Positions 52,513 through 60,827 of a stretch of 64,000 nucleotides of DNA are shown here, piece by piece. This stretch comes from Thermodesulfobacteriota bacterium. GTDB lineage: Bacteria > Desulfobacterota > BSN033 > UBA1163. Each line of letters begins with the position of its first letter. The stretch's first letter is position 1. The stretch is taken from contig JAOAHX010000007.1 of NCBI GenBank assembly GCA_026415035.1, forward strand, positions 61,769-125,768, in the 5' to 3' direction. A program made the position numbers and the translations under genes. The notes beneath the pieces were generated by a model that saw only the letters and a list, made by a program, of their open reading frames with translations, searched no databases and had not been told where the DNA came from.

Positions 52513-54543
52513 ATGGAAAGGGAACCGGCGTTTGAATCCCTCTCGTTTGCCCCTCTTTACGAAGAGACGAAGAGGAAACTAAAAGAGGTCACCCTCCTCT
52601 ATGAGTTGACCCAGATCTCCCATTCAGCCTTGAGCGTCGATCAGATGCTCGGGGAGATCGTCCTCGGTCTTTGTGATTTTTTTAAATTCGAGAGGCTTGC
52701 GGTTTTGTTGATCGAGGAGGCCACCGGCCGATTCATACTCCATCCCGCTTCGGTCGGATTCTCGAAGGAGGAGATGGAGAGGTATTGCCTCGGGACGGGA
52801 AAAGGGATTACGGGGTGGGTGGCCGAAAAGGGCGTCGGCCTGTGGGTTCAGGATGGGCAAACGGATTCAAGAGATTTTGGAGACCGAAAGGATGTCGGGT
52901 CCGAAATGTGTGTCCCTCTCCTCGCAGGAGGGAAGGTGATCGGATTGCTCGATGTGCAGAGCGATAAGGGCCGCGCCTTTACGGAGGAGGAGTTCCGTCT
53001 TTTCGAGAAGGTTGGAGAGCACCTCGGACAGATCCTCGAGAGTGCCCAGTCTGAGGAGCGTTACCGGACCGTGGTGGAGAGCGCCCTCGATGGGGTCCTG
53101 GTGATGGGAGAGGACCATCGATTGACCTACGTCAACGAGAGGTTTGCCGGCCTTGTCGGCTACGAGAAGGAGGAATTGATCGGCCTCAACTTTCTCGCCT
53201 TGCTCGATCCGGAAAGCCAGAGACGATGGGAAGAGAGGGCTCTTTCCTCCTCCCAAGGCCCATCTGCCGCTTCCCCGTGTGAACTTCGCATCCTCCGGAA
53301 GAACGGCGAGATCCGGATGGTGGAGATGAACGCCACCCAGATTCGGGATCTCCATGGCAACCAAACCCAGATCGCCTTTTTGAAGGACATCACCGAGAAA
53401 CGAAGGATGGAGGAGCAGCTCCTCCAGGCCGAGAAATTGAGGGCCCTTGGAGAGATGGTGAGCGGGGTGGCCCATGACTTCAACAATGCCCTTTCCATCA
53501 TCTTAGGAAACGCCCAGCTTCTTCTGCTGGGTTCGAAAGACCCTGAGCAGATTCACACTTTGAAAGTGATCGAGAGGGTGGCCAAGGAGAGCGCCCAACG
53601 GGTTCGACGACTTCAGGAGTTCACCAAGAGCCAGGCGAGACAGGATCTTTCCCGAGTGGACCTCAACGCCCTCGTGAGAGAGGCCGTCGAGATCACCCAA
53701 CCCAAATGGCGGGATGAGGCCCAAAGAAAGGGCCTCGCCATCGAGGTGAGGACGAACCTCGGAACCATCCCCCATGCCGCAGGAGACATTTCTGAGCTGA
53801 GGGAGGTCCTGATCCATCTGCTTTTGAACGCGATCGAGGCCATGCCTGAGGGGGGGACGATCGAGATCCAGACCTATCATCGAAACGGAAAGGTCTATCT
53901 CGCCCTTTCGGACACCGGCCAGGGCATGACCGAAGAAGTCCGAAAGAAGATCTTCGAACCCTTCTTCACCACCAAACCCTTCACCCACAGCGGCCTCGGG
54001 TTGAGCATGGCCTATGGCGTCATCAAACGATTCGGAGGGGAGATCGAGGTGATGAGCGAACCCCAAAAGGGGACCACCTTCCTGATCTCGCTCAGGACCG
54101 ATGCCGTTGCCAACCCTCCCGAGGAATCGGCGGAGGCGGCGATGACCCACAGAAAAGCAAGGATCTTAGTGATCGAGGACGAACCCCAAGTCAGGGAGAT
54201 CCTCTGCCGGGGCCTCTCAGCCTTTCAGCACCAGGTGACCGAGGCCCCGTCCGGAGAACAGGGGATCAAGCTTTTTCAGGAGAAGGAGTTCGACCTCGTC
54301 CTGACCGATCTGGGGATGCCCCACCTTTCGGGGTGGGAGGTCTGCAAGATCATCAAGAGCCTCCGATCGGACGTGCCGGTGGGGATGATCACCGGATGGG
54401 GAGAGGAGATCGATGAGCTGAAGCGGAGGGAGAGCGGGGTCGATTTCATCATCTCGAAACCTTTCGACCTGTCCCGGGTCCTTTCCCTGGTCGCCCGATC
54501 GATCGAGCAGAATTCCGCCTCCTCCTTATCCAAGTTGCCTTGA
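52513..54543 (+). CDS. Hybrid sensor histidine kinase (GAF-PAS-HisKA-ATPase-REC)
   Basis: A soluble 676-residue kinase. GAF domain about 20-185 (LLYELTQISHSALSVDQMLG, CVPLLAGGKVIGLLDVQSD); PAS about 190-315 (YRTVVESALDGVLVMGEDHR); phosphoacceptor GVAHDFNNALSIILGN; ATPase motifs LLNAIEAMPEGG and LSDTGQGM, then HSGLGLSMAYGVIKRFGG; C-terminal receiver with the Asp in LVLTDLGMP. ATG 52513 has AAGGAGG upstream and follows the sigma-54 start. No membrane segment, so it senses an internal signal. Its output partner is not obvious. Confidence 0.93.
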   Translation: MEREPAFESLSFAPLYEETKRKLKEVTLLYELTQISHSALSVDQMLGEIVLGLCDFFKFERLAVLLIEEATGRFILHPASVGFSKEEMERYCLGTGKGITGWVAEKGVGLWVQDGQTDSRDFGDRKDVGSEMCVPLLAGGKVIGLLDVQSDKGRAFTEEEFRLFEKVGEHLGQILESAQSEERYRTVVESALDGVLVMGEDHRLTYVNERFAGLVGYEKEELIGLNFLALLDPESQRRWEERALSSSQGPSAASPCELRILRKNGEIRMVEMNATQIRDLHGNQTQIAFLKDITEKRRMEEQLLQAEKLRALGEMVSGVAHDFNNALSIILGNAQLLLLGSKDPEQIHTLKVIERVAKESAQRVRRLQEFTKSQARQDLSRVDLNALVREAVEITQPKWRDEAQRKGLAIEVRTNLGTIPHAAGDISELREVLIHLLLNAIEAMPEGGTIEIQTYHRNGKVYLALSDTGQGMTEEVRKKIFEPFFTTKPFTHSGLGLSMAYGVIKRFGGEIEVMSEPQKGTTFLISLRTDAVANPPEESAEAAMTHRKARILVIEDEPQVREILCRGLSAFQHQVTEAPSGEQGIKLFQEKEFDLVLTDLGMPHLSGWEVCKIIKSLRSDVPVGMITGWGEEIDELKRRESGVDFIISKPFDLSRVLSLVARSIEQNSASSLSKLP

Positions 54544-54577
54544 ATCGGCCCCATTTTTCATTTAAGATATCCCAACC

Positions 54578-56995
54578 GTGGGTGATCCGAAGGAGCTGAT
54601 CCGACAGTATATGACCTTGGCCGAGATCGGCCGGATCGTGAGTTCCTCCCTCGAATTCGATGAGGTCTGCGAACGATTTGCTCTCGCCGTCCAAAAGCTC
54701 ATCCCTTTCGACCGCATCGCCATCGTCCTCTTAGAAGCTGACCAAGGAACGCTCACCTATCAGTATGTCAAAGGCGTGAGGGTCCCCCAGTGTGAGGTCG
54801 GAGACCGGGGAAAGATCGAAGGGCCCCTCGTTGAAAAGATCCTCAAGACCCGCAAAGGGCTACTGATTCAGGGAAAGGAGATCGAGAGGTGGACCGAACA
54901 GGATGAGAGGCTTTTCCAAACCCTAAAGGCCGGGCTTCGTTCCATGATCTCCGCCCCATTGATCTTCCGAGGGGAGGTGATCGGGATCCTCCATCTCCGG
55001 GCCAAGAGGCCGGAGGCCTATACCCCCACCCATCTCAAACTGGCCGAGGAGATAGGCCTCCAGATCTCTGGGGCCCTGGGCAGTGCCAAGCTCTTCCAAG
55101 AACATCGGCGGCTTGGAGAGAGGATGTTCTTCCAGGCCTCCTTGTTGGATCAGGTCCGCAACGGGGTGATCGCGACCGATTTGAAACGGAGGATCCTTTT
55201 CTGGAATCCCTTCGCCGAGCGGCTCTTCCTTTGGAAAAAAGAGGAGATCTATCAAAAGGAGATTACGGAGGTCCTCTCCGAGGAGAGCCTCGTCACCTTG
55301 AAGCAGTCCGGCTACTGGGAGGGCGAATGCGTGGGCATCCGAAAGGATGGGACCACTTTCCCCGTCCACCTCACCAATTCGATCTTCAGGGACGAAAAAG
55401 GGAAGATCAGGGGCATGATCTTCGTCGTCAATGATATGACCGACCGCAAACGGATCGAGGACCTGCTCAGGGCCTCGGAGGAACGATATCGGAGTCTCTT
55501 TGAAGAGTCGAAAGATGCTATCTTCATCACCTCTTTAGAGGGAAGGTTTATCGACATCAATCCTGCCGCGGTGGAGCTTTTCGGGTACGATTCGAAGGAG
55601 GAGCTCCAACAGGTCGATATCGCACGGGACCTCCACCTCGATCCCACGGGCCGGGAGAGGGTGGTCGGGCTCTTGAACCAGGAGGGGTTCGTAAAAGACC
55701 TCGAACTCGTCCTGAAGAAAAAGGGGGGCGAAAGGGTCACGGTCCTCATGACCGCAACGACCATGCGAAATGATCGGGGCGAGATCGTTGGATACCGAGG
55801 GATCTTAAGGGATGTCACCGAGAGAAAGGCGCTGGAAGAGCAGCTCGTCCAATCTCAGAAGATGGAGGCGATCGGAATGCTGGCGGGAGGGATCGCCCAC
55901 GATTTCAATAATCTCCTGATGGTGATCCAGGGGAATGTGGAACTGGGGCTGATGAACCTGGACCCGTCCCATCCGGCCTATGACTCCCTGCTCAAGATCG
56001 AGGAAAGCACCCAGAAGGCGAGGGGCCTCACCCGCCAACTCCTCGCCTTCGGCAGGCGTCAGGTCCTGAACCCGAAGGCCCTCGATGTGGCCGAGGTCAT
56101 CGGGAACCTTTCGAAGATGGTCTCCCGCCTCATCGGCGAGGACATCGAACTCCGGATCGAGATCAAACCTGGCCTCCACCTCATCTATGCCGACCCCTCT
56201 GCCCTCGACCAGGTCCTGATGAACCTGATCGTCAATGCCAGAGACGCCATGCCCCGGGGAGGGGTCCTCACTCTTCAGGCCCTCAATGTCCACCTCGGTG
56301 AGGCCTTCTGCCACCAGCATCCCTTCGTCACGCCCGGGGATTACGTCCAGATCTCGGTCATCGACACGGGCATGGGCATGGACGAGGCGACCTGCCTGAG
56401 GATCTTCGAGCCCTTCTTCACCACAAGGGAGAAGGGCTCTGGTTTAGGTCTTTCGGTCGTTTACGGGATCGTGAAGCAACATAACGGCCATATTTTCGTT
56501 TCCAGTCGACCGGGTGAAGGGACCCGTTTCGACCTCTATTTCCCCGTTCATCGGGAGGCCCTCCCTCCGGAGACGGTGGAGAGTGTGCCTGAGGAGATCC
56601 CCCGGGGGCACGAGACGATCCTGATCGCAGAGGACGAGAAGGAGATCCGGGAGCTCTTGAAGGTCCTCCTCGAAGGCCTGGGCTACCGGGTCTATATGGC
56701 CAAGGACGGAGAGGAGGCGGTAAGCGTCTTTCGTGCCTACCGAGAGGAGATCGACCTTGTCATCCTCGATGCGGTCATGCCCAAAATGAACGGCCCCCAG
56801 GTCTATGAGGAGATCGCCTCCTCGTCGGATCTGCCCTGTCTTTTTCTCTCGGGATATAGCGAAGAGATCGTGGAGAGGTATTTCGACCAGAGTTTGAATA
56901 TCCCCATCCTCCACAAACCCGTCTCCCTCCGGGAACTCGGCCTGAAAGTGAGAGAGATCCTGGATGGGGCTCCGAAGTCCCCCAAAAAGGTCTGA
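54578..56995 (+). CDS. Hybrid sensor histidine kinase (GAF-PAS-PAS-HisKA-ATPase-REC)
   Basis: A soluble 805-residue kinase starting with GTG 54578. GAF about 10-185; PAS 1 about 195-310 (LLDQVRNGVIATDLKRRILF); PAS 2 about 320-440 (RYRSLFEESKDAIFITSLEG); phosphoacceptor GGIAHDFNNLLMVIQGNVEL; ATPase motifs LIVNARDAMPRGG, VIDTGMGMDE and GSGLGLSVVYGIVKQHNG; receiver with Asp in LVILDAVMPKMNG. The kinase core closely resembles that of the gene at 60828, so the two may be paralogues. It follows the preceding kinase by 34 bases. Confidence 0.93.
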   Translation: MGDPKELIRQYMTLAEIGRIVSSSLEFDEVCERFALAVQKLIPFDRIAIVLLEADQGTLTYQYVKGVRVPQCEVGDRGKIEGPLVEKILKTRKGLLIQGKEIERWTEQDERLFQTLKAGLRSMISAPLIFRGEVIGILHLRAKRPEAYTPTHLKLAEEIGLQISGALGSAKLFQEHRRLGERMFFQASLLDQVRNGVIATDLKRRILFWNPFAERLFLWKKEEIYQKEITEVLSEESLVTLKQSGYWEGECVGIRKDGTTFPVHLTNSIFRDEKGKIRGMIFVVNDMTDRKRIEDLLRASEERYRSLFEESKDAIFITSLEGRFIDINPAAVELFGYDSKEELQQVDIARDLHLDPTGRERVVGLLNQEGFVKDLELVLKKKGGERVTVLMTATTMRNDRGEIVGYRGILRDVTERKALEEQLVQSQKMEAIGMLAGGIAHDFNNLLMVIQGNVELGLMNLDPSHPAYDSLLKIEESTQKARGLTRQLLAFGRRQVLNPKALDVAEVIGNLSKMVSRLIGEDIELRIEIKPGLHLIYADPSALDQVLMNLIVNARDAMPRGGVLTLQALNVHLGEAFCHQHPFVTPGDYVQISVIDTGMGMDEATCLRIFEPFFTTREKGSGLGLSVVYGIVKQHNGHIFVSSRPGEGTRFDLYFPVHREALPPETVESVPEEIPRGHETILIAEDEKEIRELLKVLLEGLGYRVYMAKDGEEAVSVFRAYREEIDLVILDAVMPKMNGPQVYEEIASSSDLPCLFLSGYSEEIVERYFDQSLNIPILHKPVSLRELGLKVREILDGAPKSPKKV

Positions 56996-57005
56996 CCTCC
57001 CCTCA

Positions 57006-57032
57006 AGAAAATCGAGAGAAATGCCGATAACA
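57006..57032 (+). promoter_or_regulatory. Possible sigma-28 promoter before the HDOD gene pair
   Basis: A perfect GCCGATAA at 57025-57032 preceded by CAAGAAAA 11 bases upstream. The -10 is the full FliA consensus; the -35 has lost the first T of TAAA/TAAG. The next gene starts about 40 bases downstream. Confidence 0.5.
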
Positions 57033-57073
57033 CCTTTGGTTAGCGCTTGAAGGGGGGGAGGTCTATCTATTCG

Positions 57074-57424
57074 ATGGAAGTCCTTGCGCTCGATGCGATC
57101 AAGCCAGGGATGGTCCTCGGAGGGGATGTTAAGGATCGCAATGGACGAATCCTCCTTTCGGCTGGGTCGGAAATTACCGAGAAACACCTGAGAATCTTCC
57201 GGATGTGGGGGGTTCACACCGTTGCCGTCCAGGATCATGAACGAGCGGAGCCTTCCTCGACGGGAGAGTCCGAGATCGATCCGGTCCAATTTCAGGCGGC
57301 GGAAGAGAAGGTCAGGGCCTTATTCCGCCATCATGATCTGAACCATCCCTTCCTCAAGGTGTTGTTTCGGCTTGCGACGCTCGAATATCTTTCCCGCGGG
57401 GAGGGTAGGGGCCGTGGTGCTTAA
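57074..57424 (+). CDS. Small protein with HD-GYP-type N-terminal domain
   Basis: The 116 residues include LDAIKPGMVLGGDVKDRNGR and ILLSAGSEITEKHLRIFRMWG, followed by VHTVAVQDHE, a beta-rich module often found in front of HD-GYP or HDOD domains. Here it stands alone and its frame overlaps the start of the HDOD gene. It may act with that product as a split protein. ATG 57074 has a GGGGGAGG site about 12 bases upstream; TTG 57047 has none. Confidence 0.72.
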   Translation: MEVLALDAIKPGMVLGGDVKDRNGRILLSAGSEITEKHLRIFRMWGVHTVAVQDHERAEPSSTGESEIDPVQFQAAEEKVRALFRHHDLNHPFLKVLFRLATLEYLSRGEGRGRGA

Positions 57425-58271
57425 TCCCCAGGACCTTCTGAAGGGGTATCTCGAGGTCTCGTCGCTTCCGATGATCTATTATAAGATCGACGAGGTGATC
57501 CACCGGCCCAACACCTCCATGGCCGATATCGGCAAAATCGTCAGCCAGGATCCGGGCCTGACGGTCCGGTTGCTCCGGTTGGTCAACAGTGCCTTCTACA
57601 ATTTTCCCTCCAAGATCGAAACGATCACCCAGGCGCTCGTCATCATCGGGACGCAGCAGTTGAGGGAGCTGGTCCTGGCCACCTCGATCATCCACCTCTT
57701 CCAGGGGATTCCAAAGGACCTGGTGAGCATGGAATCGTTCTGGCGCCACAGCATCGCCTGCGGTCTGGCCGCCAGGGCCTTGGCCTCTTATCGAAACGAG
57801 GCGAACGTCGAACGGTTCCTCATTGCGGGGATGGTCCATGATATCGGCCGACTCATCATGTATAAAAAGATCGGCGATCTCTCCCGGTGTGCCCTCATCC
57901 AGTCCAGGGCCAAAGGCACCCCTCTCCTTCAGGAGGAGAGGGAGGTGATCGGCTTCGACCATAGCCAGATGGGACGAGTCCTCCTCCAGGCCTGGAAACT
58001 GCCCCAGAGCCTTGAGGAGGTGGTGGCCTATCACCATCACCCCCAACGGGCCGACCATTATCCCGTCGAAGCGGCCATCGTCCACATCGCAGATATTCTC
58101 ATCAACGCCCTCCAATGGGGGACGAGCGGCTCCCATCAGGTTCCTCCTTTTGAACCCTCGGCTTGGGATCTTCTCGATCTATCCCCGGCCATCTTGCCCC
58201 CCTTGCTCTCGCAACTGCGGAGCCAGGTCCAGGAGGTCGTCCATTCCATTTTGGGAGGCATGGAGGGATGA
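57414..58271 (+). CDS. HDOD domain protein
   Basis: The roughly 285-residue product is an HDOD domain protein: LPMIYYKIDEVIHRPNTSMA, IVSQDPGLTVRLLRLVNSAF, and HDIGRLIMYKKIGDL. HDOD proteins are signalling adaptors without known catalysis. The start is GTG 57414 or 57417, after GGGGAGGG and overlapping the preceding stop; a longer frame from 57372 is less likely. It overlaps the next kinase as ATGA, so the two are coupled. Confidence 0.88.
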   Translation: MVLNPQDLLKGYLEVSSLPMIYYKIDEVIHRPNTSMADIGKIVSQDPGLTVRLLRLVNSAFYNFPSKIETITQALVIIGTQQLRELVLATSIIHLFQGIPKDLVSMESFWRHSIACGLAARALASYRNEANVERFLIAGMVHDIGRLIMYKKIGDLSRCALIQSRAKGTPLLQEEREVIGFDHSQMGRVLLQAWKLPQSLEEVVAYHHHPQRADHYPVEAAIVHIADILINALQWGTSGSHQVPPFEPSAWDLLDLSPAILPPLLSQLRSQVQEVVHSILGGMEG

Positions 58272-60433
58272 TCCAGACCATTGGAGCCTATCAGGATCGG
58301 ATGGCCTCGGAAGAAAGGCTAAAGAACCTCGAGGTCCAGAACCGGTGGATGGTCGAGGCCCTCGAGTGGATGGTCTCCCTGAGCGAGGTCATGGTCGGTT
58401 TTGCCCCCGATCAGGGACCGACGAAGATTTTTAATACCGCCAGGCTCTACCTGAAGCGGTTAATCCCCTTTCAATGCCTCTCTTTCCTGACCGTCAACGA
58501 AGAGGATTTCGATTTCACCATCGCCTTTTGCGAGCCCGAGGCCGATCGCCCCCTCCTCCAGAGGGAGATCGAGGGACAGATCGCCAAGGGTCACTTCGCC
58601 TGGGCCCTTCAGCAGAATCGGAATTTGACCGTCCCCGCAGACCAGTTCGAGGCCAACCTCCTTCTCCACCCCTTGGTCACGCGGACCAGCGTCGTGGGTC
58701 TCTTTGCAGGCGTGCTCTCCAGGGGGAAGGAGTATCTGAGCGATGTGGAATCCAACCTCCTCACCCTCGTCCTTTACAACACGGCCCAAGGCCTCGAAAA
58801 TGCCCTCCTTTACCAGAAGATCAACGAGCAGAACCGAAACCTCGAAAGGATCGTCCAAAAGAGGACGGAGGAACTCCAGCACGCCCTGGAATTGGCTAAA
58901 GAGGCGAGCGTGGCCAAGGGGATGTTTTTGGCCAATATGAGCCATGAGATCCGGACTCCCCTCAATGCCGTGGTCGGCTATACGGAGATGCTTCTGGAAA
59001 CCGGCCTCAACGAAGAGCAGTTCGATTATGCCATGACCATCCGGTCGAGCGGAGAGGCCCTGCTCGCCCTCATCGACGATATCCTCGACTTTTCGAAGAT
59101 CGAGGCAGGCCAGCTTCGGCTCGAGCGGATCGATTTCGACCCCGAGATGGTGATCTACGAGGTCTGTAAGATGGTCTGCCCGAAGATCGGGCGGAAGCCC
59201 GTAGAACTCCTGTGCCGGATCGGCGAGGACCTCCCTACCTTCGTCAAAGGAGATCCCCATCGTTTCAGGCAGGTCCTGCTCAATCTGGTAGGCAATGCCG
59301 CAAAATTCACGGATGCGGGCGAGATCGAGGTGGCCATCCATCCCGAGGCGGAGGAGGCCGATCGGTTAAAACTCCATGTGAGGGTCCGGGATACGGGCAT
59401 CGGCATCTCCAAGGAGAAGCTCGGGGTGATCTTCGATCTCTTCCAGCAGGCCGACGGCTCTACGACCCGGAAGTACGGGGGAACGGGACTCGGGCTGGCC
59501 ATCTGCAAGCAGATTTCGAGGGCCATGGGGGGAGATGTGTGGGCGGAAAGCGAACCCGGTCAGGGCAGCCTCTTTCACTTCACCGCCTGGGTCGAAAAGT
59601 CCGAAGGGGCCAAGGTGAGACGGTTTACCTCTCCGTCTCTTTCGAACAGAAGGGTGCTCTTGATAGACCCCCACCAGACCCGAAGGGAGCTGATCGAGAC
59701 GGTCCTCCGGGGGGCCGGGGTCGAGGTGATCTCTTCCGAAGACGGCCAGGAGCTGGGGTCGGACAGTTTTTCCTCCATCGATCTCTGCCTCCTCGATGCC
59801 GACCACCCGAGCGGATTCAGGATGGCCAGGAAGATCAGAGGAGCTGGATGGACCACGATCCCCCTCCTCAGCATCACCCCTCCTTTGGAACAGAACGCCC
59901 AGAGATTCAAAGAGGAAGGGTTTTTGGGTTTTCTCAACAGGCCTCTTCGGCGGGACCGCCTCTTCGAAATCCTCCTGCGATTTCTTAAAGAAGAGAAGCC
60001 GACGAAGGAGCCGGCCGGGATCCAGAACCGGCGGGAGGAACCCTTGACCGCCCATCTCCCGCGCCGGATCCGGGTCCTTCTGGCCGAAGACAATCCCGTC
60101 AATCAGAGGATGATGGTGAAGATGCTCGACAAATTGGGTTGTCATGTCGATACGGTGGTCAACGGCATCGAAGCCATCCGTCGGGTGGAGCAGTCGACCT
60201 ATGACCTGGTGTTGATGGACTGCCAGATGCCCGAGATGGATGGCTATACGGCCACGGCCGAGATCCGCAGGCGAGGCGGGACCTTCCTCGAGATCCCGAT
60301 TATAGCGGTGACCGCCCATGCCTTGGCCGAAGACCGTGACCGGTGCATCAAAGCGGGGATGAATGACTACCTCTCTAAACCCGTTCAAAAAGAGGTCCTC
60401 GTCGAGACGATTCGGAAGTGGGTTCGAGATTGA
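58268..60433 (+). CDS. Hybrid sensor histidine kinase with two receivers (BarA-like)
   Basis: The 721-residue protein has a GAF-like N-terminal region (about 40-190), a coiled coil, HisKA with the His in LANMSHEIRTPLNAVVGYTE, an ATPase domain (LVGNAAKFTDAGEIEV, RDTGIGISKEKLG, GTGLGLAICKQI), a first receiver (Asp in LCLLDADHP, otherwise divergent) and a second, complete receiver (LLAEDNPVNQRMMVKMLDKL, LVLMDCQMPEMDG). There is no HPt domain, but the next gene encodes one, completing a phosphorelay. ATG 58268 overlaps the HDOD stop. Confidence 0.93.
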   Translation: MIQTIGAYQDRMASEERLKNLEVQNRWMVEALEWMVSLSEVMVGFAPDQGPTKIFNTARLYLKRLIPFQCLSFLTVNEEDFDFTIAFCEPEADRPLLQREIEGQIAKGHFAWALQQNRNLTVPADQFEANLLLHPLVTRTSVVGLFAGVLSRGKEYLSDVESNLLTLVLYNTAQGLENALLYQKINEQNRNLERIVQKRTEELQHALELAKEASVAKGMFLANMSHEIRTPLNAVVGYTEMLLETGLNEEQFDYAMTIRSSGEALLALIDDILDFSKIEAGQLRLERIDFDPEMVIYEVCKMVCPKIGRKPVELLCRIGEDLPTFVKGDPHRFRQVLLNLVGNAAKFTDAGEIEVAIHPEAEEADRLKLHVRVRDTGIGISKEKLGVIFDLFQQADGSTTRKYGGTGLGLAICKQISRAMGGDVWAESEPGQGSLFHFTAWVEKSEGAKVRRFTSPSLSNRRVLLIDPHQTRRELIETVLRGAGVEVISSEDGQELGSDSFSSIDLCLLDADHPSGFRMARKIRGAGWTTIPLLSITPPLEQNAQRFKEEGFLGFLNRPLRRDRLFEILLRFLKEEKPTKEPAGIQNRREEPLTAHLPRRIRVLLAEDNPVNQRMMVKMLDKLGCHVDTVVNGIEAIRRVEQSTYDLVLMDCQMPEMDGYTATAEIRRRGGTFLEIPIIAVTAHALAEDRDRCIKAGMNDYLSKPVQKEVLVETIRKWVRD

Positions 60434-60475
60434 GGATCGGCGGAAAAAATGCTCATCATCAGAAGGGGGAACAAT

Positions 60476-60799
60476 ATGGACCTCAAGACGTTGGCCGAAC
60501 AAGTGGATTTGGAAGTAGAGGAGTATCGGGAGATGATCGAGCTCTTTCTCCAGACGGTGACCCTTCAGCTCCATCATCTGAAAGCCGCCCTTGAAACGGG
60601 GGATAGTCAAAAGGTCGCAGAGACGGCCCACTCGATCAAAGGCTCCTCGGCAAGCCTCGGTTTGACCCAGATCTCAGGGATGGCAAGAGGGATGGAGCTC
60701 AAGGCCCGCGAGAACAACCTGAACGAAGCTGCCCTGGCCTTTCAAACGATCAAAGCCGAAATCCACCAGATCGCCCAGTGGGTGTCAGATCTCCGATAG
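60476..60799 (+). CDS. Histidine phosphotransfer (HPt) protein
   Basis: About 107 residues forming a single HPt four-helix bundle with the phosphorylated His in AETAHSIKGSSASLGLTQIS. It follows the BarA-like kinase that lacks its own HPt by about 40 bases and precedes another receiver-kinase, so it probably relays phosphate between them. ATG 60476 has AAGGGGG upstream; ATG 60449 would add nine residues. Confidence 0.9.
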   Translation: MDLKTLAEQVDLEVEEYREMIELFLQTVTLQLHHLKAALETGDSQKVAETAHSIKGSSASLGLTQISGMARGMELKARENNLNEAALAFQTIKAEIHQIAQWVSDLR

Positions 60800-60827
60800 G
60801 AAAGGGACCCGGAGGAGAGGAAGACCA